Notes: a model not told the origin generated them from the letters alone. DNA of 9,175 bases from JBAZOD01 sp041648955 (GCA_041648955.1 JBAZOD010000036.1:1-9175), one strand, 5' to 3'; positions 1 to 6,881 are shown, counted from the stretch's first letter. Numbers and translations are program-made.

Positions 1-25
1 TAGTTATTTTATTTTTTCTTTCCAT
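1..25 (-). CDS. Possible 5' end of a downstream gene, cut by the window edge
   Basis: After the stop of the Wzz-like gene the minus strand has an ATG at 25-23 followed by seven open codons (M-E-R-K-N-K-I-T) that run off the window. The distance to the preceding stop is only 5 bases, as expected for a co-transcribed neighbour, and no terminator hairpin lies between them. There is no clear SD sequence, but most host-like genes here also lack one. Eight codons are too few to name a family. It may be the next gene of a polysaccharide operon, or chance. Confidence 0.3.
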
Positions 26-30
26 AGCCA

Positions 31-867
31 TTAGAGCAAATTATTAATATCGCCGACAAAAAATTCTCCTTCTTTCTCTTCTTCTTTATTCATTATTATC
101 TCCGGTTCTTTCTCTTTTATTTCCGACTCCATTTCCGAAAAATCTTTTTTTGATTCCCAAGGAAAATTGCTTTGTACCAAAAAATCACCGGCTGGCTTTG
201 TGTATTTATAATTTTCCTCAACACAAGATGCTAATTTTTTATCTTTTTTTGTTATAAATTTTTTTTCCGGATACAAATAAGCGAAACAAAAACCGATAAT
301 CAAACCAAAAATAACTCCCAAAATGGCATTCAAAATAATATTTGGCTTAACCGGCCAATCAGAGACGCTTGTTTTATCAATGACTTTTACAGAAACTTTA
401 TCACCCAAACCATGGTAGAGGCTATTTTTTGTCTGAAGAATATAAGCGACTGCCTGATTAACTTGACTTACCTGATATTTATCTTTGTTATAAGTATCGA
501 TTACAATCATGCCAGTGTCGCCGATTGATCTGGCTGAAACCATATGGCGCCATTTTTTCATATTCTTATTCTGGTCAGAAGAAAATATTGTTTGGTCAAT
601 ATTGAAACCAGCCTTAAGAACCTGATCAAAAAATGAACTGGAATAAACGACTTCAGACAAAACAGAACTCAAAAATTGATTAGAGCGGGAAAGAGTATAA
701 GCATCTCCAGAATTATCATTTTGCGTTATCAATAATTTAGTGGTAGCGCGATATTCCAGGGGAGAAATAAAAGTAATAGCTAAAGATAAGAAGAAAAACA
801 AAAAAGCCACAGACAGTATTGTCCATTTTTTCCCCCTTATTAAACTCCAAAATTTACTAGATTCCAT
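31..867 (-). CDS. Wzz/YveK-type chain-length determinant (polysaccharide co-polymerase-like) membrane protein
   Basis: The protein has the two-helix layout of the Wzz family: a short basic cytoplasmic N-terminus, a first membrane helix, then the typical P-L-E-Y-R-A-T-T-K-L segment just outside the membrane. An extracytoplasmic domain of about 140 residues follows, with a D-x-T-S-V-S-x-W-P-V-K-P-N segment leading into a second helix. Such proteins set chain length and assist export of surface polysaccharides in the cytoplasmic membrane. No Walker-type tyrosine-kinase domain is present; instead there is a cytoplasmic tail of about 75 residues rich in Glu and Lys. The frame is open to a TTG at 882, giving 283 residues, but neither start has an SD and the ATG at 867 (278 residues) is the likelier one. 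It has its own promoter (908-936). Family assignment is firm; the polymer is unknown. Confidence 0.8.
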   Translation of the reverse strand: MESSKFWSLIRGKKWTILSVAFLFFFLSLAITFISPLEYRATTKLLITQNDNSGDAYTLSRSNQFLSSVLSEVVYSSSFFDQVLKAGFNIDQTIFSSDQNKNMKKWRHMVSARSIGDTGMIVIDTYNKDKYQVSQVNQAVAYILQTKNSLYHGLGDKVSVKVIDKTSVSDWPVKPNIILNAILGVIFGLIIGFCFAYLYPEKKFITKKDKKLASCVEENYKYTKPAGDFLVQSNFPWESKKDFSEMESEIKEKEPEIIMNKEEEKEGEFFVGDINNLL

Positions 868-907
868 AGTTTTTGCTGCCAAATTGGCTATTTAAACTTA
901 ATGAAAT

Positions 908-936
908 ATTGTAGCATTTCTTTTAGAATCTGTCAA
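908..936 (-). promoter_or_regulatory. Sigma-70-type promoter of the Wzz-like gene
   Basis: On the minus strand TTGACA (936-931) is followed after 17 bases by TACAAT (913-908), preceded by TGC, an extended -10 arrangement. The first transcribed base would fall near 900, about 30 bases before the ATG at 867. It lies downstream of the strong terminator at 989-1018, so this gene appears to be transcribed separately from the lyase operon. Confidence 0.75.
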
Positions 937-988
937 GATATGCTTAAATTTTCATCTCCTTTACTATAATTATGATAATATAAAGAAA

Positions 989-1018
989 AAGAGGCAAGCG
1001 ATTATTCGCCTGCCTCTT
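989..1018 (-). terminator. Rho-independent terminator of the lyase operon
   Basis: AAGAGGCA (989-996) pairs with TGCCTCTT (1011-1018), and after one mismatch GCG pairs with CGC around a 6-base loop. On the minus strand the stem is followed by a T-rich run; on the plus strand a T run also follows (1020-1026). It begins directly after the TAA of the lipoprotein gene. Confidence 0.85.
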
Positions 1019-1024
1019 ATTTTT

Positions 1025-1924
1025 TTACTTATTGTTTATTCTTATCAAACCATGAACCGGGATTCGGGAAATAACGAAATTGTCGAAATACACATATTCC
1101 CTCTTAGCCGCGGCCCAAGTTTCGTTCCCCCCTCCGAAAAAAGTAGAGAAGTAGAAAACGTCGATGCCGATCGTGGCGACATTCCGAAATTTAAAATTCT
1201 CTTCGTCCATCACCAGCCGACCATCGAGCCAGCAGACAATGATGCCGTTGCTTTGGCCGAGAGAATTCATCTTCACATAAATTTCGATATGATACCATCG
1301 ACCCGGGAGAAAGGAACAGTTTTTTCCGTTTTCCTCGCGCCAAGGCCGACCATCGCCGTAAAAAGAATCACCTTGGTCAACATGATAAACATATTGGCGG
1401 ATATTTCCGTCTTTCTGCCACATCACCCGAGCGCTCCAGCCATCTTCGCCATTGGGTTTCTTCCCGCCTGTATTAGCTTGGCCGCCGGCTAACCCCGGCA
1501 ATTTACCGCCTTTGACGAAATCAAATCCGGGAGAAAACTTCACCCAATAGGAGCAATAAAGCTCCTCCAACGGTTGACCCAGTTTCAGAATCCATTGAGC
1601 GCCGCTTTCCTTGGGACCGAAAGCTCCTGCCGGATAAAGGACGCTCAAAACCCTACCGCGGATTTTTTCTTCGTCCTTAACAATCATTGTCCGGCCTTGA
1701 GCAACGCCGTCCTCAACATAAACGCTGTCCCCCCAGTCCTGAAAAATACTCCGCTCTTCATAATAATCAAGCGGTGATTTCTCAAAACTGTTGAAATAAA
1801 GGACGGCGTCCGACTTGAGAAAATCCGCCGGAATTTTTTTCCCGGGCGGCATCTCAATCACCTTGGCGCAGCCTGCCAGAAGCAGAAATATCAAGCCGAT
1901 TTCAATCTGATTAATTACTTTCAC
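1025..1924 (-). CDS. Lipoprotein with polysaccharide lyase family 14-like domain
   Basis: The first 19 residues are a lipoprotein signal with lipobox L-L-A-G-C, Cys19 being the lipidated residue; the next residues are Ala-Lys, not an inner-membrane-retention Asp. The remainder matches the PL14-type jelly-roll: Y-W-V-K-F-S-P-G-F-D-F followed by V-K-G-G-K-L-P-G-L-A-G-G (about 127-148), R-W-Y-H-I-E-I-Y-V-K-M-N (209-220), W-L-D-G-R-L-V (232-238) and F-F-G-G-G then Y-V-Y-F-D-N-F-V-I-S near the end. Family members cleave uronate polysaccharides such as alginate or glucuronan by beta-elimination; the substrate here cannot be told. The start is GTG with an ideal SD (AGGAGG, 6-base spacing) placed in the 13-base gap after the upstream gene, so the two form an operon. 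Base composition is visibly GC-richer than in most neighbours. Family call is confident; catalytic activity is not shown. Confidence 0.82.
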   Translation of the reverse strand: MKVINQIEIGLIFLLLAGCAKVIEMPPGKKIPADFLKSDAVLYFNSFEKSPLDYYEERSIFQDWGDSVYVEDGVAQGRTMIVKDEEKIRGRVLSVLYPAGAFGPKESGAQWILKLGQPLEELYCSYWVKFSPGFDFVKGGKLPGLAGGQANTGGKKPNGEDGWSARVMWQKDGNIRQYVYHVDQGDSFYGDGRPWREENGKNCSFLPGRWYHIEIYVKMNSLGQSNGIIVCWLDGRLVMDEENFKFRNVATIGIDVFYFSTFFGGGNETWAAAKREYVYFDNFVISRIPVHGLIRINNK

Positions 1925-1937
1925 AGCTCCCCTCCTT

Positions 1938-2768
1938 TTACTCTAAATGCCGCCAGTAAAATACCTTCGCATGCCACCGGTCTTTATCCCCCGACAGCTG
2001 TTCTTGATAATTTACCGACAAACGAAAAAGATTCTGATTGCGATAGAAAGAAAAACTCGGACCCACTTTATAAAAATTTTTCTGCGGGTCGCTTTCTCGG
2101 CCATAACTTATTCCTAGCCCTGGAGTCAGCCTCCAGCCGCTTTTACGGAAATCAAAAATTTCCTGCAAAAGCGAAGCTTCCCACCGTTGATTATCATAAA
2201 TCGCGGCGGAAAGCGGATGGCCTCCGTATTCCCTTTCCGAAGATTCGTTGGAGGGAATTAGAATAGAAAAGCTGAGAGCGGTTTTGGGCAGAAAAGAATT
2301 TCCTTCCACCCGCCGGCCATCAAAGCTAGAATAAGCGGAAGCGAGAGTCAGATTTTCTTTCTGCTCACTCTCATATAGGCCGTTATTCACCTTTGCCCAA
2401 AGCAACCGCCCCATTCCTACGTCCAAATCAACAAGCCAGCCGGGTTTTTTCAAGAAGACATTGAGACCGCCGCTAACTTGCAAATTTTTGTAATCGGCTC
2501 CGCCGGAGAAACCAAAAGGATGTTCTCCTTGAGCGAAAATACCGAAACCGATTTCTGTTTCCCGCCCAACCAGCCAAAAGGGACGATACCGAGACTTGAG
2601 CCAAGTATAATAGCCGCTGGCCTCGTTGTCCCTTTCTGTTTCTTGATAATAGTTTCCACCGCCCATCACATCAAAAACTTCCAGATTAAGGCCGGACTGA
2701 GCCTGGACATAACCAGCGGAAACCGACAAAAACAGAACCGCTGTCAAGAACATAACCGAATTTTTCAT
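1938..2768 (-). CDS. Secreted beta-rich protein, probable outer-membrane-type beta-barrel
   Basis: I do not recognise a named family. A signal peptide is clear: Lys at position 3, a hydrophobic core, and a V-Q-A cleavage site near residue 23. The mature part (about 253 residues) has no further hydrophobic helix but many short segments with alternating aromatic or hydrophobic residues, separated by Gly/Asn/Asp turns (for example G-W-R-L-T-P-G-L-G-I-S-Y-G at 211-223 and the strands at 232-256). It ends in K-V-F-Y-W-R-H-L-E, an aromatic final strand. This resembles small outer-membrane barrels, but a soluble secreted beta protein is possible. The ATG at 2768 has an SD (GAGG, 8 bases upstream). 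It is the first gene of an operon with the lyase-like lipoprotein, suggesting a joint role in export or turnover of a polysaccharide. Composition is GC-richer than the host-like genes. Confidence 0.65.
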   Translation of the reverse strand: MKNSVMFLTAVLFLSVSAGYVQAQSGLNLEVFDVMGGGNYYQETERDNEASGYYTWLKSRYRPFWLVGRETEIGFGIFAQGEHPFGFSGGADYKNLQVSGGLNVFLKKPGWLVDLDVGMGRLLWAKVNNGLYESEQKENLTLASAYSSFDGRRVEGNSFLPKTALSFSILIPSNESSEREYGGHPLSAAIYDNQRWEASLLQEIFDFRKSGWRLTPGLGISYGRESDPQKNFYKVGPSFSFYRNQNLFRLSVNYQEQLSGDKDRWHAKVFYWRHLE

Positions 2769-2811
2769 CTTTTTATCCTCACTTTCATGGTTTATTCACT
2801 TGGGAAAGAAC

Positions 2812-2840
2812 ACAATAATTTTAATGTCTTATCTTGACAA
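2812..2840 (-). promoter_or_regulatory. Predicted promoter of the barrel-lyase operon
   Basis: On the minus strand TTGTCA (2840-2835) is separated by 17 bases from TATTGT (2817-2812). The -35 hexamer lies inside one arm of the inverted repeat at 2833-2860, so a protein bound there would cover the promoter. The leader would be about 35 bases. An upstream TTGACA (2859-2854) has no good -10 partner. Confidence 0.5.
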
Positions 2841-2867
2841 ATTTTTTGATTTTTGTCAAGACAAAAA
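2833..2867. repeat. Overlapping inverted repeats, operator candidate
   Basis: CTTGACAAA (2833-2841) and TTTGTCAAG (2852-2860) are perfect inverted copies separated by 10 bases. The right arm is shared with a second perfect palindrome, TTTTTGTC-AA-GACAAAAA (2850-2867). This places three GACAA/TTGTC half-sites over and directly upstream of the predicted -35 element of the barrel-lyase operon. It does not resemble a terminator, because the stem core is short and AT-rich. Operator function is inferred from placement. Confidence 0.5.
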
Positions 2868-2925
2868 AATAATAAAAACATAAACATTGTATTTCTCAAT
2901 AAAAATCTATATTTATAAAATTAAC

Positions 2926-2950
2926 AAAAAAACCGCTGTAAAAACAGCGG
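2926..2950 (-). terminator. Terminator after the winged-helix gene
   Basis: CCGCTGT (2933-2939) pairs with ACAGCGG (2944-2950) around an AAAA loop. Read on the minus strand the stem is followed by seven Ts (2932-2926). It lies 29 bases past the stop of the winged-helix gene and separates it from the barrel-lyase operon. Confidence 0.85.
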
Positions 2951-2978
2951 AATTTATTATATATTCAAAATTAGATAT

Positions 2979-3662
2979 TTAGCTTATGCCGAATTCGTCG
3001 ACCACGATCACTTTATCTCCATCCAAAATGCTATAAAGAAAAATATCAGTTATATCTTTGCGGTATTTGAATTCCTTCACATCCATCAAGGTAAAATTGA
3101 TTTCTCGATTCATTTCTTTCCCCAAGTCCTTTACCACTTTTATGAGCCGGGACTTATTGACTTTACCGACAATCAGCATATCAACCGGCAAACTAGGACG
3201 ATTGACAAAAATTCCTGTCAAAATAAATAATTTCGGCGTCCCGATTTTATTCAACTTTTTTATAAAATCCTTTTCATACAAAACTTGCGATTTCAAGATC
3301 AAAGCTTTTATTTCTTCAAACAAAACAAAATTTTTGTTTGCCTGATAATATTTCTTTTCACCGCCGCTGGGAGAGACAGAATCCACGGCTTTGGGGGAAG
3401 AAACAACTATTTCTCCTCTGAATAATTTCTCTAAATTTTTTTTTGCTTCTGCTTCTTCGATGGCGGAATTGTCAACCTCGGCGCTTAAATTTGAGATCAA
3501 CAAGCCGAAATTTTCCAGGTTATCAAGTTCGCGCCGGATTGAATTGACCTGCGATTTTAAATCTCTGGCCAATTGCCTAATATAATACCTTTCTTCCGGA
3601 TGGAGAAGAAATAGCTTCAAAATTTTAACTCGAGTATTGGAACCGAATAATTTCTCTAGCAT
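2979..3662 (-). CDS. Winged-helix DNA-binding protein with degenerate nucleotidyltransferase-fold domain
   Basis: Residues 1-60 form a winged helix-turn-helix of the kind with L-F-G-S-x-T-R-V-K-I-L at the start and Y-Y-I-R-Q-L-A-R-D-L as the second helix, implying DNA binding. Residues 61-103 are polar and probably disordered. From about 104 (Y-Y-Q-A-N-K-N-F at 105-112) a second domain resembles MNT-type nucleotidyltransferases fused to such regulators in archaea and Patescibacteria. There a G-S-x-A-R-G-E loop is normally followed by S-D-I-D-L-L. Here the loop reads T-G-I-F-V-N-R and the acidic motif is L-P-V-D-M-L (D161 only), so catalysis is unlikely and a sensing or dimerisation role is inferred. 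It has its own promoter (3702-3730) and terminator. The ATG lacks an SD. It could regulate the neighbouring operon or itself; neither is shown. Confidence 0.7.
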   Translation of the reverse strand: MLEKLFGSNTRVKILKLFLLHPEERYYIRQLARDLKSQVNSIRRELDNLENFGLLISNLSAEVDNSAIEEAEAKKNLEKLFRGEIVVSSPKAVDSVSPSGGEKKYYQANKNFVLFEEIKALILKSQVLYEKDFIKKLNKIGTPKLFILTGIFVNRPSLPVDMLIVGKVNKSRLIKVVKDLGKEMNREINFTLMDVKEFKYRKDITDIFLYSILDGDKVIVVDEFGIS

Positions 3663-3681
3663 ATTATAAAAGCTATATTAG

Positions 3682-3711
3682 TTTACTTAATTGATGATTT
3701 TATAGTATAAT
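3682..3711 (+). promoter_or_regulatory. Divergent promoter of the 795-residue gene
   Basis: TTTACT (3682-3687) and the consensus TATAAT (3706-3711) are 18 bases apart. This would give a 5' leader of about 109 bases. Within the leader, CAATAATCAA (3759-3768) can pair with TTGATTGTTG (3781-3790) with one G-U pair, a 10-bp RNA hairpin of unknown role. The -35 is weak, so a start nearer the ATG is possible. Confidence 0.45.
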
Positions 3712-3730
3712 ATAAAAAGGCATAAGTCAA
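3702..3730 (-). promoter_or_regulatory. Promoter of the winged-helix gene
   Basis: On the minus strand TTGACT (3730-3725) and TACTAT (3707-3702) are 17 bases apart. Transcription would begin near 3695, about 33 bases before the ATG. The -10 overlaps the opposing -10 for the plus-strand gene. Confidence 0.6.
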
Positions 3731-3826
3731 TTACCTTCAGCCTAGAATAATTAAAAAACAATAATCAACAACAAAATATTTTGATTGTTGAGATTTGGTT
3801 ATTAAATTATTGCCTATTAAATTTTT

Positions 3827-6214
3827 ATGTATTACAAGATAGCTTCTCTAATGTTAAATTCCGCCCAATCGGCTAGTCCAGCCAGCGATATTTTTATTGC
3901 CCAGCCAGATTCCAATAAAGAAGCCTTGGCCGGAAAATTGTTCGCTTTGATTGAAATAAACTCAAAAAAAAGCGAAGCCTTAAAAATTATAAATTTTCTT
4001 GTTAATACCCTAAATCACAATTATTACCAAAATGAAAAAATAATCCTGCGAGAAAGAATAAGTGCCCTTAAAGTAGAGCATATTTTTGAAGCAGCCCTGG
4101 CTAAAACCAACAAAGAGCTGGCTGATTTTTTAGAAAGAGAAAAAATAAAAATTAATCCTTCGGCTTTTAGTATAACTGTCGGGATAATCTACGAGAACGA
4201 ACTTCATTTTTCCAATATCGGGAAAAATCGCACTTTACTTTTCTACCGACATCGGGAAGAAATGAAAAATGACCTTCGACAAGGAAGAAACGTGAACCAA
4301 GAAATTGCAGAAATAAAATACCGAGTTGCTGATATTGGACAAAATAGCAAGTATCCCCACATTGCCCCAAGCAATCAAAAAAATGAAGATAAGGAAAAAA
4401 GGCCTCAAGTCAAAGCAGCTATCGCCACTAAAGTATTTTCCAATGTTATCAGCGGTTCTATTCCAAACGGCGGATATTTGTTTATCGCCAATGAAACCCT
4501 GCCTGAATATCTTTCCAACAAACAATTAACAGAAATTATTACTAAACTCTCCCCGACTGGCGCAATGGAACAAATAAAAAATATTCTCGGCAATATCAAC
4601 GCTTATGTTTCTTTTTTGGGGATATTAATAAAAAATACCGCCGGCCAAAAACCTCTTGGCGCAGAGGCGCGAGAAGAAGTTGCTGAAGTCTCCGCTCAAA
4701 ACTCCATCAGTCAATTAAACTCTACTGAAGAAAAAACGGAAAAACTTCTAACCCCTTCTGGCATTATAAATTTCAAAAAAATCTCGGGATTTGTCGCGGC
4801 CGGTTTTGGAAAAATAAAAACCTCGCCCGCAATTGGATATAATAAAAATATTTTCATTAAAGACAAAATATTTTTCAAGAAAAAACAGACTTGGGCGGCC
4901 GGCAAAAGAATTTTTTTATTTCTGCGGGATATTTTCGCCAATATTTTCAATCTCCTTTTATACATATTCAAAGTCTGCACCAACAAACAACAAGCGAGAG
5001 AATTGGCCGGCAGAACTAAAAAGAAAATACGGGACAGCCAGCAACAAACTTCAAAAAAAATCAAAGATGCCTGGTTTTGGTTTAAAAACCTCAACAAGCG
5101 AAATAAAATTATCCTTTCTGTCGCCTGTGTTTGTCTTTTTTTACTGGCAACCAATATTATCTATACTGACTTAAAAAATAAAAAAATTGCAGGAGAAGCG
5201 GCTTTGAATGAATTGAAAAAAGTCGTGGAGCAGAAGCAGAACCAAATTGACGCCAATCTTCTTTACAGCAATGAAGAAGGAGCAAAAAAAATACTTGATG
5301 AGCTGAAAGGCTTGCTGGAGCAGCTCCCCCAGGATACTCAGGCGGAAAAAGATTATTACACAAAAATAATGATGAAATATAGCGAACAGATGGAAGTTAT
5401 CGGGCATGTTGTAAAAATAGATAACGCCAGCGAACTGGCTGATTTTTCCAATCTCAACAACCAGGCAAATATCTCTAATATAGAATTAATAAACAACAAG
5501 ATTTTCTCCGGCGACAGCGGGCAAAAAACAATTTACACCCTTAATCTCGAAGATAATTCGGTTACAGCTATCACTGATCTCAGCCAGCCGATAAACTATT
5601 TAGAGCTCCCCTTTTCCGACAATAGTAAAAATGTCTTCTATCTGAACGACAGTTCAATTATAGACCTTAATGTTGACGCCAATAAGCTTTCCAGCCTTTC
5701 TATAAACTTGCCTGAAGGAGCGCAAAATATTGCTGCTACTGGAAACTATAATAATAAGTATTATTTTATTTCCAAAAAGGACAGTCAAATTTACCGCTAC
5801 ACAAAAAGCGAAAGCGGTTTTAGCGGCCGAGAAAAATGGACAGTGGCTGCAAAAAACTTTTCCTATCCCGTGAGCTTATCTATTGACGGACAGATTTATG
5901 TTTTGGAAGCAAACGGACAAGTCTTAAAATATCTAAAAGGAGAAAAGCAAGATTTCAATCTGGACGTGATAGACCCTCCTCTAACCTCTCCTAAAAAAAT
6001 AGTTGTTTCTCAAGATTTGGAATTTATTTATATCTTAGAGCCAGCCAACAAACGTTTGGCGATATTTGATAAAACCGGGAAATTTTTAAGCCAATATCAA
6101 TTTGTTAATTTGGATGATTTGAAAGATTTTTCTATAGACGAAAAAACGAAAAAAATATATCTATTAAACGGAACAAAAGTCTACATCGTCGACGCCACCC
6201 ATTTTAAGAAATAG
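3827..6214 (+). CDS. PP2C-like pseudophosphatase, membrane helix and C-terminal beta-propeller protein
   Basis: Residues 1-265 follow the outline of a PPM/PP2C phosphatase: G-K-L-F-A-L-I (36-42), a helical middle with A-L-A-K-T-N-K-E-L (90-98), S-F-S-type strand then L-H-F-S-N-I-G-K-N-R (126-135), G-Y-L-F-I-A-N-E (216-223) and Y-V-S-F-L-G-I-L-I (260-268). The acids expected at D-G-M-G-G, G-D-S-R, S-D-G and D-N are replaced, so metal binding and catalysis are probably lost. After a charged, Lys-rich linker with a borderline hydrophobic patch (362-382), one clear membrane helix spans about 428-446. A coiled coil (455-500) and repeated four-stranded-looking blocks resembling an NHL/beta-propeller (about 540-795) follow, predicted outside the cell. 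The ATG has no SD. Function is unknown; a transmembrane sensor or scaffold is inferred. Confidence 0.7.
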   Translation: MYYKIASLMLNSAQSASPASDIFIAQPDSNKEALAGKLFALIEINSKKSEALKIINFLVNTLNHNYYQNEKIILRERISALKVEHIFEAALAKTNKELADFLEREKIKINPSAFSITVGIIYENELHFSNIGKNRTLLFYRHREEMKNDLRQGRNVNQEIAEIKYRVADIGQNSKYPHIAPSNQKNEDKEKRPQVKAAIATKVFSNVISGSIPNGGYLFIANETLPEYLSNKQLTEIITKLSPTGAMEQIKNILGNINAYVSFLGILIKNTAGQKPLGAEAREEVAEVSAQNSISQLNSTEEKTEKLLTPSGIINFKKISGFVAAGFGKIKTSPAIGYNKNIFIKDKIFFKKKQTWAAGKRIFLFLRDIFANIFNLLLYIFKVCTNKQQARELAGRTKKKIRDSQQQTSKKIKDAWFWFKNLNKRNKIILSVACVCLFLLATNIIYTDLKNKKIAGEAALNELKKVVEQKQNQIDANLLYSNEEGAKKILDELKGLLEQLPQDTQAEKDYYTKIMMKYSEQMEVIGHVVKIDNASELADFSNLNNQANISNIELINNKIFSGDSGQKTIYTLNLEDNSVTAITDLSQPINYLELPFSDNSKNVFYLNDSSIIDLNVDANKLSSLSINLPEGAQNIAATGNYNNKYYFISKKDSQIYRYTKSESGFSGREKWTVAAKNFSYPVSLSIDGQIYVLEANGQVLKYLKGEKQDFNLDVIDPPLTSPKKIVVSQDLEFIYILEPANKRLAIFDKTGKFLSQYQFVNLDDLKDFSIDEKTKKIYLLNGTKVYIVDATHFKK

Positions 6215-6243
6215 ATATGCCCACCAATCTCCTTGCTTGACTA

Positions 6244-6273
6244 TTGAGAAATTTTATGATTATATGCTATAAT
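6244..6273 (+). promoter_or_regulatory. Promoter of the hicBA pair
   Basis: TTGAGA (6244-6249) and TATAAT (6268-6273) are 18 bases apart, with TGC directly before the -10 (extended -10). The transcript would start near 6280, about 20 bases before the hicB ATG, with no SD in this leader. No terminator follows the upstream 795-residue gene, so read-through may also contribute. Confidence 0.75.
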
Positions 6274-6299
6274 CTTAATAGTTAAATAAAAACAACAAT

Positions 6300-6605
6300 A
6301 TGAATCTATTTAGACTATTTTTCCCGCAAAAAAACCCTAATTATATAAAAAGGGAATATAATATTCCCGACAAAATCGACTGGAAAATTCAATTAAATAA
6401 ACATGGAATAATCGCTACTTCTAAGAGTTTACCTGGGTTAGTCACCAATGCTAATAACCCCGAAGAACTGTTAGAAATGATGAACGATGCCGTTTTAGAA
6501 TATTTTAATGTATCAAAGCTTGACTCTGATTATGTATTTGACGTCCTAAATTTAGACGGTCAAGGTACGGTTCGTTTAAAACAGGCCGAAAAGCAATATG
6601 CATAG
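6300..6605 (+). CDS. hicB: HicB-like antitoxin
   Basis: Residues 28-69 match the partial RNase-H-like core of HicB antitoxins: W-K-I-Q-L then G-I-I-A-T-S-K-S-L-P-G-L-V-T-N-A followed by N-N-P-E-E-L-L-E-M-M-N-D-A-V-L-E. This corresponds to the usual pattern in which a D-L-P-G-C-x-T strand precedes a helix starting T-x-E-E-A. HicB binds and neutralises the HicA mRNA interferase. About 27 residues precede the core, and the C-terminal part (70-101) is short, with no recognisable ribbon-helix-helix or HTH DNA-binding domain. Autoregulation would therefore have to work differently or be absent. The antitoxin gene comes first and hicA follows 5 bases after its stop, the reverse of the classic hicAB order. 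The start is the first ATG after a strong promoter, without an SD. Confidence 0.72.
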   Translation: MNLFRLFFPQKNPNYIKREYNIPDKIDWKIQLNKHGIIATSKSLPGLVTNANNPEELLEMMNDAVLEYFNVSKLDSDYVFDVLNLDGQGTVRLKQAEKQYA

Positions 6606-6610
6606 AGTGT

Positions 6611-6865
6611 ATGGGATACGACTTCACACAAAAACAATGTATCAAGGCATTGTTAAAAATAGGATTTACAAACGCTAGCAAAAGAAGGGGCAAACATTTT
6701 AAATTCAGGCCTCCCGAAAAGTATGCTAATAATTACCAGGGAAACATAAAACCTTTTATAACCGTGCCTAAACATAAATTTTTTTGCCAAGACGCCATCG
6801 TCAGTGAAATAAGTAAAATATGCGGAGAAGAAATAAAACATAAATTTCTAGAAAACTTAAAATAA
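6611..6865 (+). CDS. hicA: HicA-like mRNA interferase toxin
   Basis: This 84-residue protein has the HicA double-stranded-RNA-binding-like plan. An N-terminal helix ends in L-L-K-I-G-F; then come K-R-R-G-K-H-F-K-F-R, matching the G-S-H-H-x-F catalytic segment with His29 as the presumed catalytic residue, and F-I-T-V-P-K-H-K (49-56) followed by a helix with I-V-S-E-I-S-K-I-C-G. HicA cleaves mRNA and stalls growth until HicB is supplied. The Ser usually preceding the His is Lys here, and the loop between the strands is longer than usual. The gene lies 5 bases after hicB, so translation is probably coupled. It ends before a bidirectional terminator shared with rplL. No sign of inactivation is seen. 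Confidence 0.75.
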   Translation: MGYDFTQKQCIKALLKIGFTNASKRRGKHFKFRPPEKYANNYQGNIKPFITVPKHKFFCQDAIVSEISKICGEEIKHKFLENLK

Positions 6866-6881
6866 TATCAAAAAACACAAC

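Noticed and set aside
868..882. TTG start at 882 for the Wzz-like gene
   Set aside because: There is no SD, TTG is rare, and an ATG five codons later starts a normal short cytoplasmic N-terminus. I placed the start at 867, though 882 cannot be excluded.
1052..1492. Plus-strand open frame of 146 codons opposite the lyase gene
   Set aside because: It is antisense to a gene with a clear lipobox and PL14 motifs, has no recognisable domain or SD, and begins inside that gene's 3' end. GC-rich codons on the other strand explain the open frame.
2834..2862. Plus-strand promoter beginning with TTGACA at 2834
   Set aside because: No acceptable -10 lies 16-18 bases downstream and no plus-strand gene follows before 3827; the hexamer is part of the inverted repeat.
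4711..5154. Minus-strand open frame of 147 codons inside the 795-residue gene
   Set aside because: The sense frame is continuous through this region with a sensible domain layout; the antisense frame has no start signal or motif.
6237..6242. TTGACT as -35 for hicBA
   Set aside because: It is 25 bases from the TATAAT, too far; TTGAGA at 6244 has the proper 18-base spacing.
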